Counted from the first letter of the stretch, positions 13,555 to 22,803 are shown. The stretch: 39,530 nt of DNA from an uncultured Clostridia bacterium (GCA_947624675.1 CANQLI010000013.1:1-39530), one strand, 5' to 3'. Numbers and translations: made by a program. The notes: generated by a model from the sequence alone, not told the origin.

Positions 13555-14958
13555 TTAAAATCTGAAATAAATAAACGGGTTATATGTTCCTGACGCAAGG
13601 CTTAAAATACATATTCCAAGCAACAAAATACTTATAATGTATATTGAAACATCACTGACTGCCGCACAGCTTGAGCTTCTCTGTAATTTAGCCTTCAAAG
13701 ACCTAGTGATCGGGAATGAGAATATCGCCCCAATAATTAGAGTTACTATGAACAGCGGCGTCAACTGTTCAAGGAATACGCTGAGAGTTTGCGAGTTTAC
13801 ATTAAATCCTGTAAACATATTTTTGATTATTTCAAAGCCCTGTGAAAGAGTATCCGCTCTAAAAATCACAAATCCCACGCACACGACTACTATCGTATAT
13901 AAATGCTTTAGCAATTTCGGAACCCTTAGCTTTGGCGCAAATTCCTCTATCATTAAAAACAATCCGTGATAAAGTCCCCATATAATAAATGTCCAATTAG
14001 CTCCGTGCCATAAGCCGGTACAGAAGAACACTACTATTTTGTTAAAGCTTGCTCTTAACCTGCCCTTTCGGTTTCCGCCGAGAGGAATGTACAAATACTC
14101 CTTGAACCAGGTTGACAGTGATATATGCCACCTTCTCCAAAAATCTCTTATGCTGACAGCGCTATAAGGATAATTGAAGTTTTCCTTGAATGTAAAACCG
14201 AACATCATTCCAAGACCTATTGCCATATCGCTGTACCCGCTAAAGTCATAATATATCTGGATAAGGTAAGCTAATGCTCCGAGCCATGCCGACAATATAT
14301 TTATCTCACCTGTATCAAGAGAAAAAATATAATCAGCCGCCACAGCTACCGTATTTGAAATCAAGACCTTTTTTGACAGTCCGAAAATAAATCTTCTTAT
14401 TCCAAGCGTCATATTTTCAAGACTGAGGCTTCTATTTTCGATCTGCTGTGAAATATCGTGATACTTTACAATAGGACCCGCAATAAGCTGTGGGAAAAGT
14501 GTTATGTATAAAGCGACTCTTGCGAGATTTTTCTGACAGTGAACATCGTTTCTGAACACATCTATGATATATGACATAGCCTGAAATGTAAAGAAAGAGA
14601 TCCCTATCGGAAGTCTAATATCCGGTGTATGGATATTAAGCCCAAATAAATCGTTTATGTTTGAAATTATAAAGCCTGAGTATTTAAAAACTCCGAGAAG
14701 TCCAAGATTTACGACGATCGCAAGAACTAAAAAGACTTTTTTAGCCCTGTTTTCCCGTCCGATAGCAAGACCCATAATATAGTTAAAGAGAATGCTTCCC
14801 ATCATAAGGAAAACATATACAGGCTCGCCGTATGCGTAAAACAACAGGCTTGCACAAATCAAGAAAATGTTTTTTGTGCGTATGCCCGGGACAAGCATAT
14901 AGCATATCAGAACTATCGGAAGAAATACGCACAAAAATACAAGAGAACTAAAAACCAT
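13555..14958 (-). CDS. MBOAT-family membrane O-acyltransferase (AlgI/DltB-like)
   Basis: The 467-aa polytopic protein has about ten hydrophobic segments. The family motifs are RDFWRRWHISLSTWFKEYLY (His 278) and GLWHGANWTFIIWGLYHG (catalytic His 318). Such enzymes pass acyl groups across the membrane to cell-surface polymers; AlgI needs an AlgJ-like partner, and one is encoded 15 bp downstream. The gene upstream ends 18 bp away, so the three genes form one transcript. Length matches AlgI-like proteins. The substrate is not evident. Confidence 0.9.
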   Translation of the reverse strand: MVFSSLVFLCVFLPIVLICYMLVPGIRTKNIFLICASLLFYAYGEPVYVFLMMGSILFNYIMGLAIGRENRAKKVFLVLAIVVNLGLLGVFKYSGFIISNINDLFGLNIHTPDIRLPIGISFFTFQAMSYIIDVFRNDVHCQKNLARVALYITLFPQLIAGPIVKYHDISQQIENRSLSLENMTLGIRRFIFGLSKKVLISNTVAVAADYIFSLDTGEINILSAWLGALAYLIQIYYDFSGYSDMAIGLGMMFGFTFKENFNYPYSAVSIRDFWRRWHISLSTWFKEYLYIPLGGNRKGRLRASFNKIVVFFCTGLWHGANWTFIIWGLYHGLFLMIEEFAPKLRVPKLLKHLYTIVVVCVGFVIFRADTLSQGFEIIKNMFTGFNVNSQTLSVFLEQLTPLFIVTLIIGAIFSFPITRSLKAKLQRSSSCAAVSDVSIYIISILLLGICILSLASGTYNPFIYFRF

Positions 14959-14976
14959 TTTTATACCTTTCGAAGC

Positions 14977-17649
14977 TTATTTTCTGTAAGTAACAGGACT
15001 TGACGCATAAGTTATTTTGAAGAAATTAACATTATAATATCTGCCAAGCTCCATTTGAAGATCGGGGTCGTAAACATATACATTTTTATTCACCTTAATT
15101 TCGACCCAACCGTGAGGGATAAATCCGCCGCTGACAGATGTCACCTGACCGACGATAACACTTGCGTCATATCCAAGCTCTCTTGCAATAAACGCAAAAG
15201 CCGATGCAAATTTATAACAGTTTCCCTTACCGGTTGAAAGGATAGTATAAGCGTAGTCTATCTGCCAACCGTCATAAAATGCCGAATCATCCCTTAAGTA
15301 GCTGAAGTTGTTTGAAAGATAATCAAAGCAAGCCTTAAGCTTCTTTTCATTATATGTTATCCCCTTTGTTTTTTCAGAGATAACAGCTCTTACCTTTTTG
15401 TATAATTTATAAGATTTATCGGTCATAGCCCCGTTTGAGGACAACTTATAACCGTCCACATATTGATTTTTTACAAGGTCGCCGTTTTTGTCATAATAGT
15501 ATCTTTTACCGTTGATAGTAAGCCAGCCCACAGCTTTTTTTGTTTTATATGTAAACTCAGTAGCTGCGGAATAATACCGCTTTCCGTTTTCTGTCTTGTA
15601 TGTTACAGCACGGATATAGTAAGTGTGGTTCGGGTTTGCAAGGTTGTCAAATCTGAGCGATGAGCCGCCCTCTACTACCCTAGACTTTGAGTCCGCAAAG
15701 CTTGAGTCATAGCAGATTTTCATTCTGTATTTTACTCCTGAAGCCTTTTCAAACTCTATCCTTATAGCTGTTGCGGAACTTGCCGACGACTTAAGATCAA
15801 CAATCGGCTTTGGAGGATTTCCGACCGTTTTGTAGGTGAACACTATGCAAGGAGAACAATATCTCTTTGAGTTTACAGTTTTATAAGCCTGTGCGCGAAT
15901 ATAGTAAGTGTGGTTAGGATGAGCTAAATCGTCAAACCGAAGCGATGAGCCGCCCTCTAGTATCCTCGACTTTGAGTCAGCAAAGCTTGAGTCATAGCAT
16001 ATCCTGACCCTGTAGTTTATTCCCTCGACCTTGTTAAATTCTAGCCTTACCGCACTTGTGCTGCTGCCCGACTTTGCGTAATTAACAACAGGCTTTGCCG
16101 GATTTCCGACTGTTTTGTAGGTAAATTCCGTTGCCGCGGAATAATACCGCTTGCCGTTTTCCGTCTTGTATGTAACCGCTCGAACATAATATGTGTGATT
16201 CGGTCTTGCTAATTTGTCAAACCGGAGCGACGAACCTCCTTCTACTACCTTCGACTTTGAATCTGCAAAGCTTGAGTCATAACATATCTTCATTCGGTAA
16301 TTCACACCGGAAATCTTGTTAAATTCTATTCTTACCGCACTTGTTGTGCTGTTTGACTTTGCAAAGTCTACCGTAGGCTTTGCCGGGTTTCCGACGGTTT
16401 TGTAGGTAAACACTATGCAAGGAGAACAATATCTCTTTGAGTTTACAGTTTTATAAGCCTGTGCTCGGATATAATATGTGTGGTTTGGTCTTGCCAAATC
16501 ATCAAACCTGAGCGATGAGCCTCCCTCTATCACTCTTGATTTTGAGTCCGCAAAGCTTGAGTCATAGCATATCCTGACCCTGTAGTTTATTCCCTCTACC
16601 TTGTTAAATTCTAGCCTTACCGCACTTGTGCTGCTGCCGGACTTAGCGTAATTAACAACAGGCTTTGCCGGATTTCCGACTGTTTTGTAGGTGAATTCCG
16701 TTGCCGCGGAATAATACCTCTTGCCGTTTTCCGTCTTATATGTTACCGCTCGGATATAGTATGTATAGTTAGGTCTTGCGAGGTTGTCAAACCTGAGCGA
16801 TGAGCCTCCCTCTACCACTCTTGATTTTGAGTCAGCAAAGCTTGCGTCACTGCATATCTTCATTCGGTAATTTACACCGGAAATTTTATTGAATTCAATC
16901 CTTACCGCACTTGTTGTGCTGTTTGACGTTGCGAAGTTTACAACAGGCTTAGGCAAATTTTTAGTATTATAGGTAAACTCAACCTTAGAAGAATAATAGG
17001 TTTTCGCTCCTATTGTCATATAGGAAACTGCACGGATGTAATATTTGTGATTTACCTGTTTAAGATCTTTTATGCTGATCAAAGAGTCACCGTCGATCAC
17101 CCTTGACTTAGCGTCAGCAAAGCTTTGGTCATTACATATCCTTATTCTGTACTTTAAGCCCTCTGTTTCCTTGAATCCGATAGTTATTGTATCAAATGTG
17201 CTGCTTGATTTTGAATAGTCAATGCTTGGCTGAGGGAGCGCGTCAGTCACAGCCTTAAAGGATGCCTTGTCCGAATAAATGAACTCACCGTCTTGACCAA
17301 GCTGATAAGACTTAGCGGTAAAATAATATGTAGTTTGCGGAGTCAGCTCATCAAAGCTCACATTACCGTCAGATGCGGTTTTTTCAGCGCTGAAGCCGTT
17401 GTTGTCAGTTATTGAAACAACATATCCATCAACCTCAATCGGTGAGCTGAGAACAAATTTAATTGAAGAAAAGCTTTTAGATATGTCCTCTGCGACAGGT
17501 GCAGCTACCTCTTGATTATATTCATCGGTTGTTTCTTGTGTCATTGACTGTTCATTATAAACGGCGCCGACAGACAGCGCAGATGCTGCACAGACTGTAC
17601 CCGCTACGGCGAAAACAACTGCAAATATTCCGGCAATAACCTTTTTCAT
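14977..17649 (-). CDS. Secreted repeat protein with C-terminal transglutaminase-like domain
   Basis: The 890-aa protein has a signal peptide (residues 1-25), then fibronectin-III-like beta repeats: a divergent opening and six copies of about 95 aa through residue 720. A short GWLTINGKRYYYDKNGDLVK segment resembles a cell-wall/glucan-binding repeat. The last 150 residues form a transglutaminase-like cysteine domain with C811 (GKGNCYKF), H846 (IPHGWVEI) and D861 (VYDPDL) as the triad. It heads an operon with MBOAT and AlgJ-like genes, pointing to a surface structure being modified or crosslinked. The start has GGAGGT 6 bp upstream. The middle repeats are almost identical in DNA, so copy number may vary. 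Confidence 0.85.
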   Translation of the reverse strand: MKKVIAGIFAVVFAVAGTVCAASALSVGAVYNEQSMTQETTDEYNQEVAAPVAEDISKSFSSIKFVLSSPIEVDGYVVSITDNNGFSAEKTASDGNVSFDELTPQTTYYFTAKSYQLGQDGEFIYSDKASFKAVTDALPQPSIDYSKSSSTFDTITIGFKETEGLKYRIRICNDQSFADAKSRVIDGDSLISIKDLKQVNHKYYIRAVSYMTIGAKTYYSSKVEFTYNTKNLPKPVVNFATSNSTTSAVRIEFNKISGVNYRMKICSDASFADSKSRVVEGGSSLRFDNLARPNYTYYIRAVTYKTENGKRYYSAATEFTYKTVGNPAKPVVNYAKSGSSTSAVRLEFNKVEGINYRVRICYDSSFADSKSRVIEGGSSLRFDDLARPNHTYYIRAQAYKTVNSKRYCSPCIVFTYKTVGNPAKPTVDFAKSNSTTSAVRIEFNKISGVNYRMKICYDSSFADSKSKVVEGGSSLRFDKLARPNHTYYVRAVTYKTENGKRYYSAATEFTYKTVGNPAKPVVNYAKSGSSTSAVRLEFNKVEGINYRVRICYDSSFADSKSRILEGGSSLRFDDLAHPNHTYYIRAQAYKTVNSKRYCSPCIVFTYKTVGNPPKPIVDLKSSASSATAIRIEFEKASGVKYRMKICYDSSFADSKSRVVEGGSSLRFDNLANPNHTYYIRAVTYKTENGKRYYSAATEFTYKTKKAVGWLTINGKRYYYDKNGDLVKNQYVDGYKLSSNGAMTDKSYKLYKKVRAVISEKTKGITYNEKKLKACFDYLSNNFSYLRDDSAFYDGWQIDYAYTILSTGKGNCYKFASAFAFIARELGYDASVIVGQVTSVSGGFIPHGWVEIKVNKNVYVYDPDLQMELGRYYNVNFFKITYASSPVTYRK
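15541..16965 (-). repeat. Five in-frame 285-bp tandem repeats in alternating A-B-A-B-A order
   Basis: Unit length is 285 bp (95 aa). The B-type segment beginning CACTATGCAAGGAG recurs at 15,841 and 16,411, exactly 570 bp apart. A units carry KISGVNYRMKIC and YYSAATEFTYKT; B units carry KVEGINYRVRIC and CSPCIVFTYKT. The A-B pair is therefore the duplicated unit. The final C-terminal A copy has diverged in its first third. Confidence 0.85.
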
Positions 17650-17680
17650 ATAAAAACCTCCACATTACACTCTGTTTAAA

Positions 17681-17709
17681 AGTATACCACAAAATAACAA
17701 AAAAATCAA
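17681..17709 (-). promoter_or_regulatory. Promoter of the surface operon
   Basis: On the minus strand TTGATT (17,704-17,709) and TATACT (17,681-17,686) with a 17-bp spacer, ending 32 bp before the start codon. Confidence 0.7.
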
Positions 17710-17869
17710 TTTAATTTTACTCTTTCTTTAAAATATTTACATTTTTCGATAAGCTTAAGCCTGATGAATATAGACATAAATCTTATACAAAAAGGTATTT
17801 CTCTTAAAATGTCATATCATAAATTTCTTTACCATAAAACAATGAATATCAGGAGCATTTTATGAATAA

Positions 17870-17978
17870 AATATGAATATTGTAAACATTTTGTTACAAA
17901 ACATAATTTATTTTATGAAGAATGTACGTTTGCGTACATTTTTTCCGAATTTTGCGCTATTAGTAGAGGGATAAAAAA
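17870..17978 (+). repeat. Conserved intergenic element, copy 1
   Basis: About 110 bp, clearly similar to the reverse complement of 26,514-26,620. Shared parts are ATGAATA(A)TTGTAAAC, the hairpin AATGTACG-TTTG-CGTACATT with a T6 tail, and GCTATTAGTAGAGGGATAAA. Function unknown. Confidence 0.7.
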
Positions 17979-17979
17979 A

Positions 17980-18015
17980 TAACCCGCCTAAGCGTTTTAC
18001 GCCGCCGGCGGATAA
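17980..18015 (-). terminator. mrp terminator
   Basis: On the minus strand CCGCC and GGCGG form a stem around GGCGGCGTAAAACGCTTA, followed by GTTATTTTTTTA. The T-run makes termination of leftward transcripts likely. Confidence 0.65.
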
Positions 18016-18067
18016 TTCGTAAAGTTGTGGTGACCAAATTTTAATAACTTATATGATTTAAGGAAGT

Positions 18068-18886
18068 CTATATCTTGTCAATAGCATCGCTTAATTTGTC
18101 AAGCCAATCGCCTTCAAAAAGCTCTGTCATTCCCCTGTCAACAGCAGCGGAAAGCTTCTTATCTATCGGTATCCTTGCAACATTTTTGATCCCGTATCTT
18201 TCGGCGATCTCTTCAATATGGCTGTCACCGAATATCCTGTGTTCCTTGTGACACTCATCGCATACAAAGTATGACATATTTTCAACTATTCCGACAACAG
18301 GAATATCCATAAGCTTTGCCATCTTTACAGCCTTTTCTACTATCATCGAAACAAGCTCCTGAGGACTAGTGACAACAATAATCCCGTCAACAGGCATAGA
18401 CTGGAAAACAGTCAGCGGAACATCTCCGGTTCCGGGTGGCATATCCACAAACATATAGTCCACCTCGTCCCAGATAACATCCGTCCAGAACTGTGTTACG
18501 GCTCCGGCTATTACCGGTCCACGCCATATAACCGGGTCGGTATCATTCTGAACGAGAAGATTAAGCGACATAAGCTTTATACCCGTTTTTGTTTCCGACG
18601 GGAACAACCCTATCTCAGACGCTTTAGCCTTTTCTGTTATACCAAATGATTTCGGGATAGACGGTCCTGTAATATCCGCATCCAGAATTGCCGTTTTATG
18701 ACCTTTGCGATTAGACAGTACAGACAAGAGTGAAGTTACTAAGCTTTTGCCGACACCGCCCTTTCCAGATACTACCGCAATTATTTTTTTGACCTTTGTC
18801 CCCTCGTGGGGCTCTTTGATAAGGCTCTCTTGATTAGTGCTTCCGCAGCCGCTGTTACAAGATGAGCAATCGTGTGTACAACCCAT
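18068..18886 (-). CDS. mrp: Mrp/NBP35-family P-loop ATPase, iron-sulfur cluster carrier
   Basis: The 272-aa protein should bind and transfer Fe-S clusters to apoproteins in an ATP-dependent way. It has a Cys-rich N-terminus (CTHDCSSCNSGCG), the deviant Walker A GKGGVGKS at 41-48, the FVDMPPGTGD motif near 146-155 and the family C-x2-C at 209/212 (FVCDEC). I chose ATG 18,886 rather than the in-frame ATG at 18,928 because TAAGGAGAG sits immediately upstream and the N-terminal Cys motif of NBP35-like members begins there. It follows nadA, whose product needs a [4Fe-4S] cluster, by 73 bp but has its own promoter. Confidence 0.9.
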   Translation of the reverse strand: MGCTHDCSSCNSGCGSTNQESLIKEPHEGTKVKKIIAVVSGKGGVGKSLVTSLLSVLSNRKGHKTAILDADITGPSIPKSFGITEKAKASEIGLFPSETKTGIKLMSLNLLVQNDTDPVIWRGPVIAGAVTQFWTDVIWDEVDYMFVDMPPGTGDVPLTVFQSMPVDGIIVVTSPQELVSMIVEKAVKMAKLMDIPVVGIVENMSYFVCDECHKEHRIFGDSHIEEIAERYGIKNVARIPIDKKLSAAVDRGMTELFEGDWLDKLSDAIDKI

Positions 18887-18918
18887 AAATAATCTCTCCT
18901 TAAGCTTTTCTAATATAT

Positions 18919-18946
18919 AGTATACCACATTTTTCTAAAAAAGCAA
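18919..18946 (-). promoter_or_regulatory. Promoter of mrp
   Basis: On the minus strand TTGCTT (18,941-18,946) and TATACT (18,919-18,924), 16-bp spacer. Confidence 0.55.
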
Positions 18947-18959
18947 ACGGATAGCTTAT

Positions 18960-19877
18960 TTATCCTCCGAGTTCTATCATTTTGTCAATACAGCGCCTTG
19001 CACTTTTTATCAACTCATCGCTCATAACTAGCTCCTCACCGCCCGAGCCATTAAGAGCGTTGTAAACATCGACCAGAGTAGTGGACTTCATATTAGGACA
19101 GATAATATCCTTTGAAAGCGGATAAAAGCGCTTGTGAGGACATTTGTACTGTAAATGCTGTGCTATGCTTATTTCCGTTCCGATAATAAACTCCGTTTTA
19201 TCTGATTTTTCCGCATATTCTATTATTGCTGAGGTAGAACCGATAAAGTCAGCCTCCCTTACAACTTTTGGTGAACATTCCGGATGAACCAGTAATATAG
19301 CTTCCGGGTGAGCGGATTTCGCTTTTTTCACATCTTCAACAGAAACTCTTGCGTGTATCGGACAGCCACCCTGTAAAAGCTTAAAAGTCTTGTCAGGAAG
19401 CATTTTTGAAACATAGTCTCCTAAATTACAGTCCGGTATAAATAAAATCTTGTCATTTGGAATTTTTGCGATGATCTTCACCGCCGACGACGATGTAACG
19501 CAAACATCGCACACGGTTTTGAGATTTGCAGTGGTGTTAATATACGCAACCACCGTATGATCAGGGTACTTTGATTTAACCGCCATAATAAGCTCCTTAT
19601 CCATCTGTTCCGCCATAGGACACCCGGCAATAGGATTTGCCAATATCACACGCTTATCCGGCGAAAGGATCTTTACAGTCTCCGCCATAAAGCGAACGCC
19701 GCACATCAAAATGTTTTTCTGCTTTGTCTTATGTGCCATTACGCTTAACTGATACGAATCCCCTGTAAAATCAGCTATCTCTGTTATTTCCTTAGCCTGA
19801 TAACTGTGCGCCAGTATACAGACATCATTCTTTTTCTTATACTCTATAATTTTATTCTGAAGCTCTCCGATTGTCAA
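18960..19877 (-). CDS. nadA: Quinolinate synthase
   Basis: NadA condenses iminoaspartate with dihydroxyacetone phosphate to quinolinate in de novo NAD synthesis, using a [4Fe-4S] cluster. The 305-aa length fits the short NadA form. Cluster ligands are visible as C86 (NPIAGCPMAEQ), C172 (LLQGGCPIHARV) and C260 (KDIICPNMKSTTL). The start codon is TTG, preceded by GAGGTGAT. nadB and nadC are not beside it, which is unusual for Firmicutes, where nadABC often form one operon. Confidence 0.93.
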   Translation of the reverse strand: MTIGELQNKIIEYKKKNDVCILAHSYQAKEITEIADFTGDSYQLSVMAHKTKQKNILMCGVRFMAETVKILSPDKRVILANPIAGCPMAEQMDKELIMAVKSKYPDHTVVAYINTTANLKTVCDVCVTSSSAVKIIAKIPNDKILFIPDCNLGDYVSKMLPDKTFKLLQGGCPIHARVSVEDVKKAKSAHPEAILLVHPECSPKVVREADFIGSTSAIIEYAEKSDKTEFIIGTEISIAQHLQYKCPHKRFYPLSKDIICPNMKSTTLVDVYNALNGSGGEELVMSDELIKSARRCIDKMIELGG

Positions 19878-19894
19878 AACATATCACCTCAATA

Positions 19895-19932
19895 ATTTAA
19901 GCCGCACAAAAAAATTTAACTTGCACGGCTTA
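19895..19932 (-). other. Stem-loop between metY and nadA
   Basis: AAGCCG and CGGCTT pair, extended by two wobble pairs and C-G, A-T, around an A/T-rich loop. No T-run follows, so it may be an RNA processing or stability element rather than a terminator. Confidence 0.4.
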
Positions 19933-19943
19933 ATACTATCAGT

Positions 19944-21233
19944 CTATCCTTCAAACGCCTGCTCAAGGTCAGCAATAATATCGTCTATATGCTCTATTCC
20001 TATTGACAAGCGGATAGTGTTAGGTCTTATTCCCTGTTTTAGAAGCTCCTCCTCGCTTAGCTGTGAGTGAGTGGTTGATGCGGGATGTATAACTAAGGAT
20101 TTTACATCCGCTACATTTGCAAGAAGTGAGAATATCTTAAGTCTGTCGATAAACTCCTGAGCCTCCTTTGCGCCGCCCTTAATGTCAAAAGTAAATATTG
20201 AAGCGCCGCCGTTCGGGAAATATTTCTTGTAAAGCTCATTATACGGGCTATCCGGAAGAGACGGGTGATTTACGCTTTCGACCTTCGGATGATTTTTTAG
20301 ATACTCAACAACCTTGATAGTATTTTCAATATGTCTTTCAACTCTCAGCGAAAGCGTTTCAAGCCCCTGTAAGAACAAAAATGCGTGAAGCGGCGCAAGT
20401 GTCGCACCAGTATCCCTCAGAAGGATCGCCCTTATTTTTGTTACAAACGCAGCCGGTCCTACTGCTTTTGTAAAGCTTATCCCGTGATAGCTTGGATTCG
20501 GCTCGGTAATGGACTTAAACTTTCCGCTTGCCTCCCAATCAAACTTACCGCTGTCAACAATAACACCGCCTATTGCCGTACCGTGTCCGCCGATAAACTT
20601 TGTTGCGGAATGTACAACAATATCAGCCCCGTACTCAAACGGACGAACAAGAAAAGGAGTTGCAAAAGTCGAATCAACAACAAGCGGAATCTTATGTCTG
20701 TGCGCAATCTCCGCTACCTTTTCAATATCTATAAGAGTAGCATTAGGATTTCCTATGGTTTCTATAAACAAAGCTTTTGTATTTTCATCGATCGCATTTT
20801 CAAATGCGTCCTCCTCATCAGCGTCAACAAAAGTGGTTTTGATTCCGTACTGCGGAAGAGTGTGTGCCAAAAGGTTATATGTTCCGCCGTAAATAGTCTG
20901 TGCTGAAACAATGTTATCTCCTGCGCCAGCTAAGTTCAAAAAGGTATAGGTTATTGCTGCCGCTCCGGATGCTACTCCAAGGGCTGCAACTCCTCCCTCT
21001 AACGCCGCTACCCTCTGTTCAAAAGCATCAACTGTGGAATTTGTAAGCCTTCCATAGATGTTTCCAGCGTCCGAGAGACCAAAGCGGGCTGCGGCGTGTG
21101 CCGAATTTTTAAAGACATATGATGTCGTCTGATATATCGGAACGGCTCTTGCGTCTGATGCAGGGTCCGGGTTTTCCTGTCCTGCGTGAAGCTGAATTGT
21201 CTCAAATTTATAATTTTCATATGTATAGCTCAT
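19944..21233 (-). CDS. metY: O-acetylhomoserine sulfhydrylase (PLP-dependent)
   Basis: This Cys/Met-metabolism PLP enzyme (429 aa, the length of OAH sulfhydrylases) makes homocysteine from O-acetylhomoserine and sulfide. The PLP lysine lies in [11 protein letters not shown] (K212). The N-terminus [20 protein letters not shown] and the block around [20 protein letters not shown] are characteristic of MetY rather than of cystathionine gamma-synthase. A consensus promoter and a Cys-Cys leader ORF precede it (21,307-21,369), suggesting regulation by cysteine supply. Confidence 0.92.
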   Translation of the reverse strand: MSYTYENYKFETIQLHAGQENPDPASDARAVPIYQTTSYVFKNSAHAAARFGLSDAGNIYGRLTNSTVDAFEQRVAALEGGVAALGVASGAAAITYTFLNLAGAGDNIVSAQTIYGGTYNLLAHTLPQYGIKTTFVDADEEDAFENAIDENTKALFIETIGNPNATLIDIEKVAEIAHRHKIPLVVDSTFATPFLVRPFEYGADIVVHSATKFIGGHGTAIGGVIVDSGKFDWEASGKFKSITEPNPSYHGISFTKAVGPAAFVTKIRAILLRDTGATLAPLHAFLFLQGLETLSLRVERHIENTIKVVEYLKNHPKVESVNHPSLPDSPYNELYKKYFPNGGASIFTFDIKGGAKEAQEFIDRLKIFSLLANVADVKSLVIHPASTTHSQLSEEELLKQGIRPNTIRLSIGIEHIDDIIADLEQAFEG

Positions 21234-21306
21234 AGTTAAATACCTCTTTCCATAAAAGTCATAATAAATTTTTGTCCATAAATTGTTTAAAATATATCGT
21301 TAATAT

Positions 21307-21369
21307 TCAGCAACACATTCGACCGTTTCTGAAATTGTGCCTTAAATATCTCAAAATAACATTTTGCAT
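21307..21369 (-). CDS. 20-codon leader peptide ending Cys-Cys, upstream of metY
   Basis: Thirteen bases after a CGGAGGTG ribosome site an ATG opens a 20-codon frame starting MQNVILRYLR and ending GRMCC-stop. It lies between a strong promoter and metY, 74 bp before the metY start. Tandem Cys codons directly before a stop are the hallmark of cysteine-responsive attenuation uORFs described upstream of sulfur genes, mainly in Actinobacteria. No clear hairpin pair for classical attenuation is seen, so control might act through translation coupling or Rho. Confidence 0.6.
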   Translation of the reverse strand: MQNVILRYLRHNFRNGRMCC

Positions 21370-21418
21370 TGTATCACCTCCGAAACATAATAAAACCTAT
21401 ATACTTACTATGCTTTAC

Positions 21419-21447
21419 ATGATACACCATCTTTTAACTTTTGTCAA
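21419..21447 (-). promoter_or_regulatory. Promoter of the leader peptide and metY
   Basis: On the minus strand TTGACA (21,442-21,447) and TATCAT (21,419-21,424), 17-bp spacer. Confidence 0.75.
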
Positions 21448-21485
21448 GTCCTTTTAGAAAATTTTTTATTTCTTACCACAAACGA

Positions 21486-21521
21486 CAAAAAAAGCGTCAG
21501 GATACTTTTGATCCTAACGCT
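21486..21521 (-). terminator. proA terminator
   Basis: AGCGTTAGGAT and ATCCTGACGCT form an 11-bp stem with one G-T pair and a T7 tail on the minus strand, 14 bp after the proA stop. Confidence 0.9.
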
Positions 21522-21534
21522 ATCAAACATATTT

Positions 21535-22803
21535 TTATTCTCTTATCTGTCCGTCACCCTCGATTATATACTTTACTGTTGTAAGCTCCTTCAGCCCCAT
21601 AGGTCCTCTTGCGTGAAGCTTCTGTGTCGATATTCCTATTTCCGCTCCAAGCCCGAACTCCTCTCCGTCTGTAAAGCGCGTTGAACAGTTTACATATACC
21701 GCAGCGGCATCTATTTCCCTTTTGAAAGTTTCCGCTGCGAAAAGCGACTGTGTGACTATACATTCACTGTGTCCGGTCGAATACTCGGTGATATGGTCTA
21801 TCGCCATAGCCAGATCATCGACTACACGAATCGCAAGTATATAATCCAGAAACTCTGTTTTCCAATCCTCTTCAGTGGCTGAAACTACATCGTCCCCCAA
21901 AATCATTTTTGTTATTTCACAGCCTCTTATTTCGACATTAGACTTATCTAATCGGGACTTAAGCTTTGGAAGAAAATCCTCAGCGACGCTTTTGTGAACA
22001 AGACAGGTCTCAATCGCGTTACAAACGCTCGGGCGTGAGGTCTTTGAATTGTCGACAATGTCCACCGCCATTCTAAGATCCGCCGTCGAATCGACATACA
22101 CATGGCAGTTTCCGACTCCGGTCTGTATAACAGGTACGGTCGCATTCTGTATGACCGCATTTATAAGACCTGCGCCTCCTCTCGGGATAAGCACATCAAC
22201 ATATTCGTTTGCTTTCATAAGGCGCATAACAGCGTCCCTCGAAGGGTCCTCTATATACTGTATTATGTCCTGTTCAAAGCCTACCCTGTCAAGGGCTGCC
22301 CTCATTATTTTAACAAGACATTTATTGGTTTCACTTGCTTCCTTTCCTCCGCGCAAAATCACTGCATTTCCGCTCTTTAAGCAAAGAGATGCGGCATCTA
22401 CCGTTACATTTGGACGGCTCTCATAAATTATTCCGATAACGCCCATAGGAACTCTTGTTTTAAGTATTCTCATTCCGTTAGGTCTTAAAGAGCCTTCCTC
22501 AATCATACCTACCGGGTCGGATAATTTTGTAAGATTTTCACAGGCATTTGCAATAGCTTCTATTCTGTTCTCATTAAGAGTAAGTCGGTCTATAAGCGAC
22601 TCACGCATATTATTCAGTCTCGCACGGTAAAGGTCCTTACTGTTTGCCTCTAAAACAGCGTCGGAGCATTTTCTAAGAGCATAAGCTATCTCTAAAAGCG
22701 CATCATTCTTCTGATCTCCTGCCGCAGATCGTATACTTCTCGATGCTGACTTAGCCTTTTTTCCAAGCTCCTCAATATAATCGCCGCTCATCATAAAGTC
22801 CAT
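21535..22803 (-). CDS. proA: Gamma-glutamyl phosphate reductase
   Basis: ProA reduces gamma-glutamyl phosphate with NADPH to glutamate semialdehyde, the second step of proline synthesis. The 422-aa length is standard. The catalytic Cys lies in KTSRPSVCNAIETCLVH (C261), and MGVIGIIYESRPNVTVDA is the signature near 120-136. The start at 22,803 has AAGGGGG 7 bp upstream. proB ends 23 bp before it, so the two are co-transcribed. Confidence 0.95.
   Translation of the reverse strand: MDFMMSGDYIEELGKKAKSASRSIRSAAGDQKNDALLEIAYALRKCSDAVLEANSKDLYRARLNNMRESLIDRLTLNENRIEAIANACENLTKLSDPVGMIEEGSLRPNGMRILKTRVPMGVIGIIYESRPNVTVDAASLCLKSGNAVILRGGKEASETNKCLVKIMRAALDRVGFEQDIIQYIEDPSRDAVMRLMKANEYVDVLIPRGGAGLINAVIQNATVPVIQTGVGNCHVYVDSTADLRMAVDIVDNSKTSRPSVCNAIETCLVHKSVAEDFLPKLKSRLDKSNVEIRGCEITKMILGDDVVSATEEDWKTEFLDYILAIRVVDDLAMAIDHITEYSTGHSECIVTQSLFAAETFKREIDAAAVYVNCSTRFTDGEEFGLGAEIGISTQKLHARGPMGLKELTTVKYIIEGDGQIRE

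Larger units (their letters stand above)
17650..18067. other. Intergenic region between mrp and the surface operon
   Basis: No gene is seen. It holds the surface-operon promoter, copy 1 of the conserved element (17,870-17,978) and the mrp terminator. Confidence 0.7.

Noticed and set aside
15541-16965. CRISPR-like repeat array
   Set aside because: The repeats are 285 bp, in frame and part of a coding sequence.
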